A stretch of 9,303 bases of DNA from an uncultured Phascolarctobacterium sp. (GTDB lineage: Bacteria > Bacillota > Negativicutes > Acidaminococcales > Acidaminococcaceae), in assembly GCA_900554395.1 (NCBI GenBank), contig USHB01000049.1, positions 1 through 9,303 on the forward strand, in the 5' to 3' direction. Positions 7,014 through 9,303 of this stretch are shown here, in pieces. The translations under genes were made by a program, and so were the position numbers. How positions within the stretch are numbered: the first letter of the stretch is position 1; each line of letters starts with the position of its first letter. Below the pieces are notes generated by a model, which worked only from the letters and a program-made list of their open reading frames with translations, was not told where the DNA came from and ran no database searches.

Positions 7014-7037
7014 TATTTAAAAGCACACTTTTAAATA
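7014..7037. promoter_or_regulatory. 24-bp palindrome just upstream of the adhesin ribosome site
   Basis: TATTTAAAAG and CTTTTAAATA are perfect 10-base inverted arms around a four-base CACA/TGTG centre. It lies in the adhesin leader, ending about 15 bases before the AGGTG ribosome site. In RNA it would be an AU-rich hairpin without a following T-tract, so it is not a terminator. As DNA it could be an operator for a dimeric repressor. Both readings are inference. Confidence 0.45.
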
Positions 7038-7042
7038 CTTTT

Positions 7043-7139
7043 TGCTGTAAGCCGTCCGGGAATGTTACCGCGGAGTTTCATTCCGCGGGCGGTTTGCAGG
7101 CTTTAAGTTTGCCCAAGATGAAGCAGCCCTCATCTTTAT
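7043..7139 (-). promoter_or_regulatory. Structured 5' leader of the adhesin mRNA, riboswitch-like but unassigned
   Basis: The predicted leader starts near 7139 and contains three possible stems. A 7-bp hairpin AAGATGA/TCATCTT (7136-7130 with 7121-7115) has an 8-base loop, right at the transcript 5' end. An outer stem pairs AAGCC (7103-7099) with GGCTT (7053-7049). Inside it, a GC-rich 7-bp hairpin CCGCGGA/TCCGCGG (7088-7068) has loop ATGAAAC. I compared it from memory with c-di-GMP-I, fluoride, cobalamin, ZTP, THF, SAM and yybP consensus cores, and it fits none of them. The GC-rich, folded segment contrasts with its AT-rich surroundings. Confidence 0.45.
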
Positions 7140-7145
7140 ACCAAA

Positions 7146-7173
7146 AGTATACCACACTTTTACCCCCCCGCAA
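7146..7173 (-). promoter_or_regulatory. Adhesin promoter, extended -10 with a G7 tract in the spacer
   Basis: On the minus strand TTGCGG (7173-7168), a 16-bp spacer and TATACT (7151-7146) make a promoter. The TGG before TATACT gives an extended -10 match (TGnTATACT). Seven consecutive G (7169-7163) span the end of the -35 hexamer and the start of the spacer. A second, weaker candidate, TTGTCA-17-TAAATG (7318-7290), lies upstream. Nothing else is recognisable between 7174 and 7354 apart from AT-rich sequence. Confidence 0.6.
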
Positions 7174-7354
7174 GACATTTTGGCTGGTGTAAGTCTAACT
7201 TTTACTGGTCTTGTGGAAACTTTATTCCTACCGGAAAGTTTGCGCAGCAACGCAGTTTAAAATTAAATCGAAATAACGGTGATGCGTAACATTTAGTTTG
7301 GCAACAAAAAACTGACAAATAACTTTTTGGTATTTATATTTTTAATGCAGACAT

Positions 7355-7390
7355 AAAAAAAGAGCCGAACATTATGTTCAGCTCTTTTTT
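7355..7390 (-). terminator. Intrinsic terminator of clpB
   Basis: AAAAAAGAGC and GCTCTTTTTT flank an inner GAACA/TGTTC stem with a three-base loop. The position between the two stems is a C/A mismatch in plus-strand RNA but a U-G pair in minus-strand RNA. The stem is therefore continuous only for transcripts from the minus strand, ending in a seven-T run. It lies 14 bases after the clpB stop codon. Confidence 0.9.
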
Positions 7391-7403
7391 ATTATTTAGT
7401 TAT

Positions 7404-9303
7404 TTATTTTTCTGTTTCCACTTCAATATTGCCGTCTTTCAGCACAACTTTTACTTTACTGCCGCCGGTAATTTCGCCTGCAACAATTTTTTTGCCGAGG
7501 ATGTTCTCAACAGTATGTACAATAAGTCGTTTCAGCGGACGAGCGCCAAAGGCTGGGTCAAAACCTGCGCTCGCAAGATATGCCACAGCTTCATCGCTGG
7601 CTGTGAGCGTAATTTCAAGCTGTTTTTGCAGCCTGTCGCTGAGTTCTTTAAGGATGAGTTTGACAATATCCTTAATCTGTTCTGCCTGCAGGGCTTTGAA
7701 TACTACAATATCGTCAACACGGTTCAAAAATTCTGGACGGAAGAAACGCATCAGCATGTTCTGTACTTCTTCGCGTGTTACTTCGCCCTGTTTCTGCATA
7801 ATTTCGGCAGAGCCAAGGTTACTGGTCATAATAATGAGCGTGTTTTTAAAATCTACAATACGGCCCTGTCCATCGGTCAAACGTCCGTCATCAAGTACCT
7901 GCAAAAGTACGTTGAATACATCGGCATGGGCTTTTTCAATTTCGTCCAGCAAAATTACGCTGTACGGATGGCGGCGTACCGCTTCGGTGAGCTGGCCACC
8001 TTCATCATAGCCAACATAGCCCGGAGGTGCGCCGATAAGGCGGGATACCGTATGTTTCTCCATGTATTCGCTCATATCAATGCGAACCATGTTGCGTTCA
8101 TCATCAAACAGAATTTCGGCAAGCGCTTTGGCAAGTTCCGTTTTGCCGACGCCGGTAGGCCCAAGGAAGATAAAGGATCCAATCGGGCGGTTGGGGTCTT
8201 TAATGCCTGCGCGTGCGCGGATTACGGCTTCGCTGACTGCCTTAACGGCTTCATCCTGCCCAACTACACGCTGATGCAGGCGTTCTTCCAGATGGATGAG
8301 TTTTTCGCGTTCGCCGCCGTTTAAGCGTGCAACCGGAATACCAGTCCATGTGCTTACAACTTTGGCAATATCTTCTTCGTCAACTTCTTCTTTTAAAAGT
8401 ACGCCGTCTTTATCATCACTGCCACCCTGCGAAAGTTTCGCCAGCTCTTTTTGCAGTTCCGGCAGACGGCCGTATTTCAGTTCTGCCAGTTTGTTTAAAT
8501 CATAGTTGCGTTCTGCGGTTTCCATATCATGTTTAACGGCGTCAATTTCTTTTTTAACTTCACGCACACGGCTGATGGCTGCTTTTTGCGCTTCCCAGCG
8601 TTTTACAAGTTCATCGTTGGATTTTTTCAATTCTGCCAGTTCTTCTTCAATTTTAGCCAGACGGTCTTTGCTCTGGTCATCACTTTCTTTTCTCAATGCC
8701 TGCGCTTCAATTTCAAGCTGCAGAATGCGGCGTTTGCTTTCGTCAAGTTCGGCAGGCAGGCTGTCAATTTCGGTACGCAGACGGGCTGCTGCTTCATCTA
8801 CCAGGTCAATGGCTTTATCCGGCAGGAACCTATCGTTGATATAGCGGTTGCTTAATACGGCAGCGGCTACCAGAGCAGCATCTTTAATGCGCACGCCGTG
8901 ATGAACTTCGTAACGTTCTTTTAAGCCGCGCAGAATGGAAATAGTATCTTCAACGCCCGGCTGTTTTACCAGCACCGGCTGGAAACGGCGTTCAAGCGCG
9001 CTGTCTTTTTCAATATATTTGCGGTATTCGTTAAGCGTTGTTGCGCCAATGCAGCGGAGTTCGCCGCGGGCAAGCATCGGTTTTAAAATATTGCCTGCAT
9101 CCATAGCGCCTTCGGCAGCGCCCGCACGAACAACGGGATGCAGTTCGTCAATGAACATAATAATCTGACCGCCCGATTCAGAAACAACCTTCAATACTTT
9201 TTTAAGGCGTTCTTCAAATTCGCCGCGGTATTTGGCGCCGGCAACAAGGGCTGCCAAATCCAGTGCATATAAAGTTTTATTTTTAAGGCTTTCCGGCACA
9301 TCT
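7404..9303 (-). CDS. clpB: Chaperone ClpB, ATP-dependent disaggregase (N-terminus outside window)
   Basis: This AAA+ hexamer solubilises aggregated proteins together with DnaK in the cytosol. The reading frame runs off the window edge, so about 230 N-terminal residues, including the first Walker A motif, are missing; the GTG at 9299 is internal, not a start. Counting from 9299: pore loop KYRGEFEER (23-31); Walker B of the first ATPase domain IIMFIDE (46-52); arginine fingers ALERRF (101-106); the coiled-coil middle domain that marks ClpB (~175-300); second-domain Walker A GPTGVGKT (380-387); pore loop GYVG (427-430); Walker B VILLDE (448-453); sensor 1 TSN; arginine finger FLNRVDD; sensor 2 GARPLKR (585-591). 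No ClpP-binding loop is seen. Next to the first Walker B, the near-invariant HTxVGAG reads HPVVRAG: Pro at 55 and Arg at 58. A strong terminator follows. Heat-shock control cannot be judged because the promoter is not here. Confidence 0.97.
   Translation of the reverse strand, partial: DVPESLKNKTLYALDLAALVAGAKYRGEFEERLKKVLKVVSESGGQIIMFIDELHPVVRAGAAEGAMDAGNILKPMLARGELRCIGATTLNEYRKYIEKDSALERRFQPVLVKQPGVEDTISILRGLKERYEVHHGVRIKDAALVAAAVLSNRYINDRFLPDKAIDLVDEAAARLRTEIDSLPAELDESKRRILQLEIEAQALRKESDDQSKDRLAKIEEELAELKKSNDELVKRWEAQKAAISRVREVKKEIDAVKHDMETAERNYDLNKLAELKYGRLPELQKELAKLSQGGSDDKDGVLLKEEVDEEDIAKVVSTWTGIPVARLNGGEREKLIHLEERLHQRVVGQDEAVKAVSEAVIRARAGIKDPNRPIGSFIFLGPTGVGKTELAKALAEILFDDERNMVRIDMSEYMEKHTVSRLIGAPPGYVGYDEGGQLTEAVRRHPYSVILLDEIEKAHADVFNVLLQVLDDGRLTDGQGRIVDFKNTLIIMTSNLGSAEIMQKQGEVTREEVQNMLMRFFRPEFLNRVDDIVVFKALQAEQIKDIVKLILKELSDRLQKQLEITLTASDEAVAYLASAGFDPAFGARPLKRLIVHTVENILGKKIVAGEITGGSKVKVVLKDGNIEVETEK

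Noticed and set aside
7043..7139. Cyclic-di-GMP-I riboswitch in the adhesin leader, suggested by GGGCAAAC and AAAGCC
   Set aside because: The order and spacing of these elements differ from the class consensus and the GGGACGCAAAGCC core is absent.
7065..7250. 61-residue minus-strand frame between clpB and the adhesin
   Set aside because: It overlaps the promoter and leader hairpins, lacks a convincing ribosome site and resembles no protein.
7374..8324. 316-residue plus-strand reading frame
   Set aside because: It lies antisense to clpB, is rich in Phe and Asn in a way typical of reverse reading, has no ribosome site, begins inside the clpB terminator and shows no domain.

Overview
All supported genes lie on the minus strand, so the window reads right to left. 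The organism looks like a diderm Firmicute (Negativicutes). A YadA-type trimeric autotransporter needs an outer membrane, yet the gene style is Firmicute-like: strong GGAGG-type ribosome sites, classical hairpin plus T-tract terminators, and a CoA-disulfide reductase fused to a rhodanese domain. I cannot fix the genus; the Acidaminococcaceae/Phascolarctobacterium area is only a guess.

Layout, in transcription order. (1) 9303-7404: the last ~630 residues of the disaggregase ClpB, cut by the window edge and closed by a strong terminator (7355-7390). (2) 7354-6992: a 360-bp non-coding block with an extended -10 promoter whose spacer holds a run of seven G, followed by a ~145-nt leader with several hairpins and a 24-bp palindrome just before the ribosome site. 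(3) 6991-3347: a 1214-residue trimeric autotransporter adhesin with signal peptide, long repetitive cysteine-free passenger, short coiled stalk and YadA-type barrel anchor. It then has an unusual 61-residue Ala/Lys/Glu-rich helical tail after the barrel, and ends in a terminator at 3280-3308. (4) 3198-1941: a tight three-gene operon of two small secreted proteins and a small protein with a C-terminal helix-turn-helix, closed by a terminator at 1882-1921. (5) 1834-148: a CoA-disulfide reductase/rhodanese gene with its own promoter, interrupted by one frameshift at a CAGG tandem repeat.

The centre of the window is a cell-surface module: a large adhesin, two exported small proteins and a possible small regulator. 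A functional link between the adhesin and the three-gene operon is inference from adjacency only. The flanking genes (clpB, CoA-disulfide reductase) are stress and redox housekeeping functions. The points most worth checking are the G7 tract inside the adhesin promoter (possible phase variation), the hairpin-rich adhesin leader, the post-barrel tail, the frameshift at a tetranucleotide repeat, and two unusual substitutions beside the first Walker B motif of ClpB.
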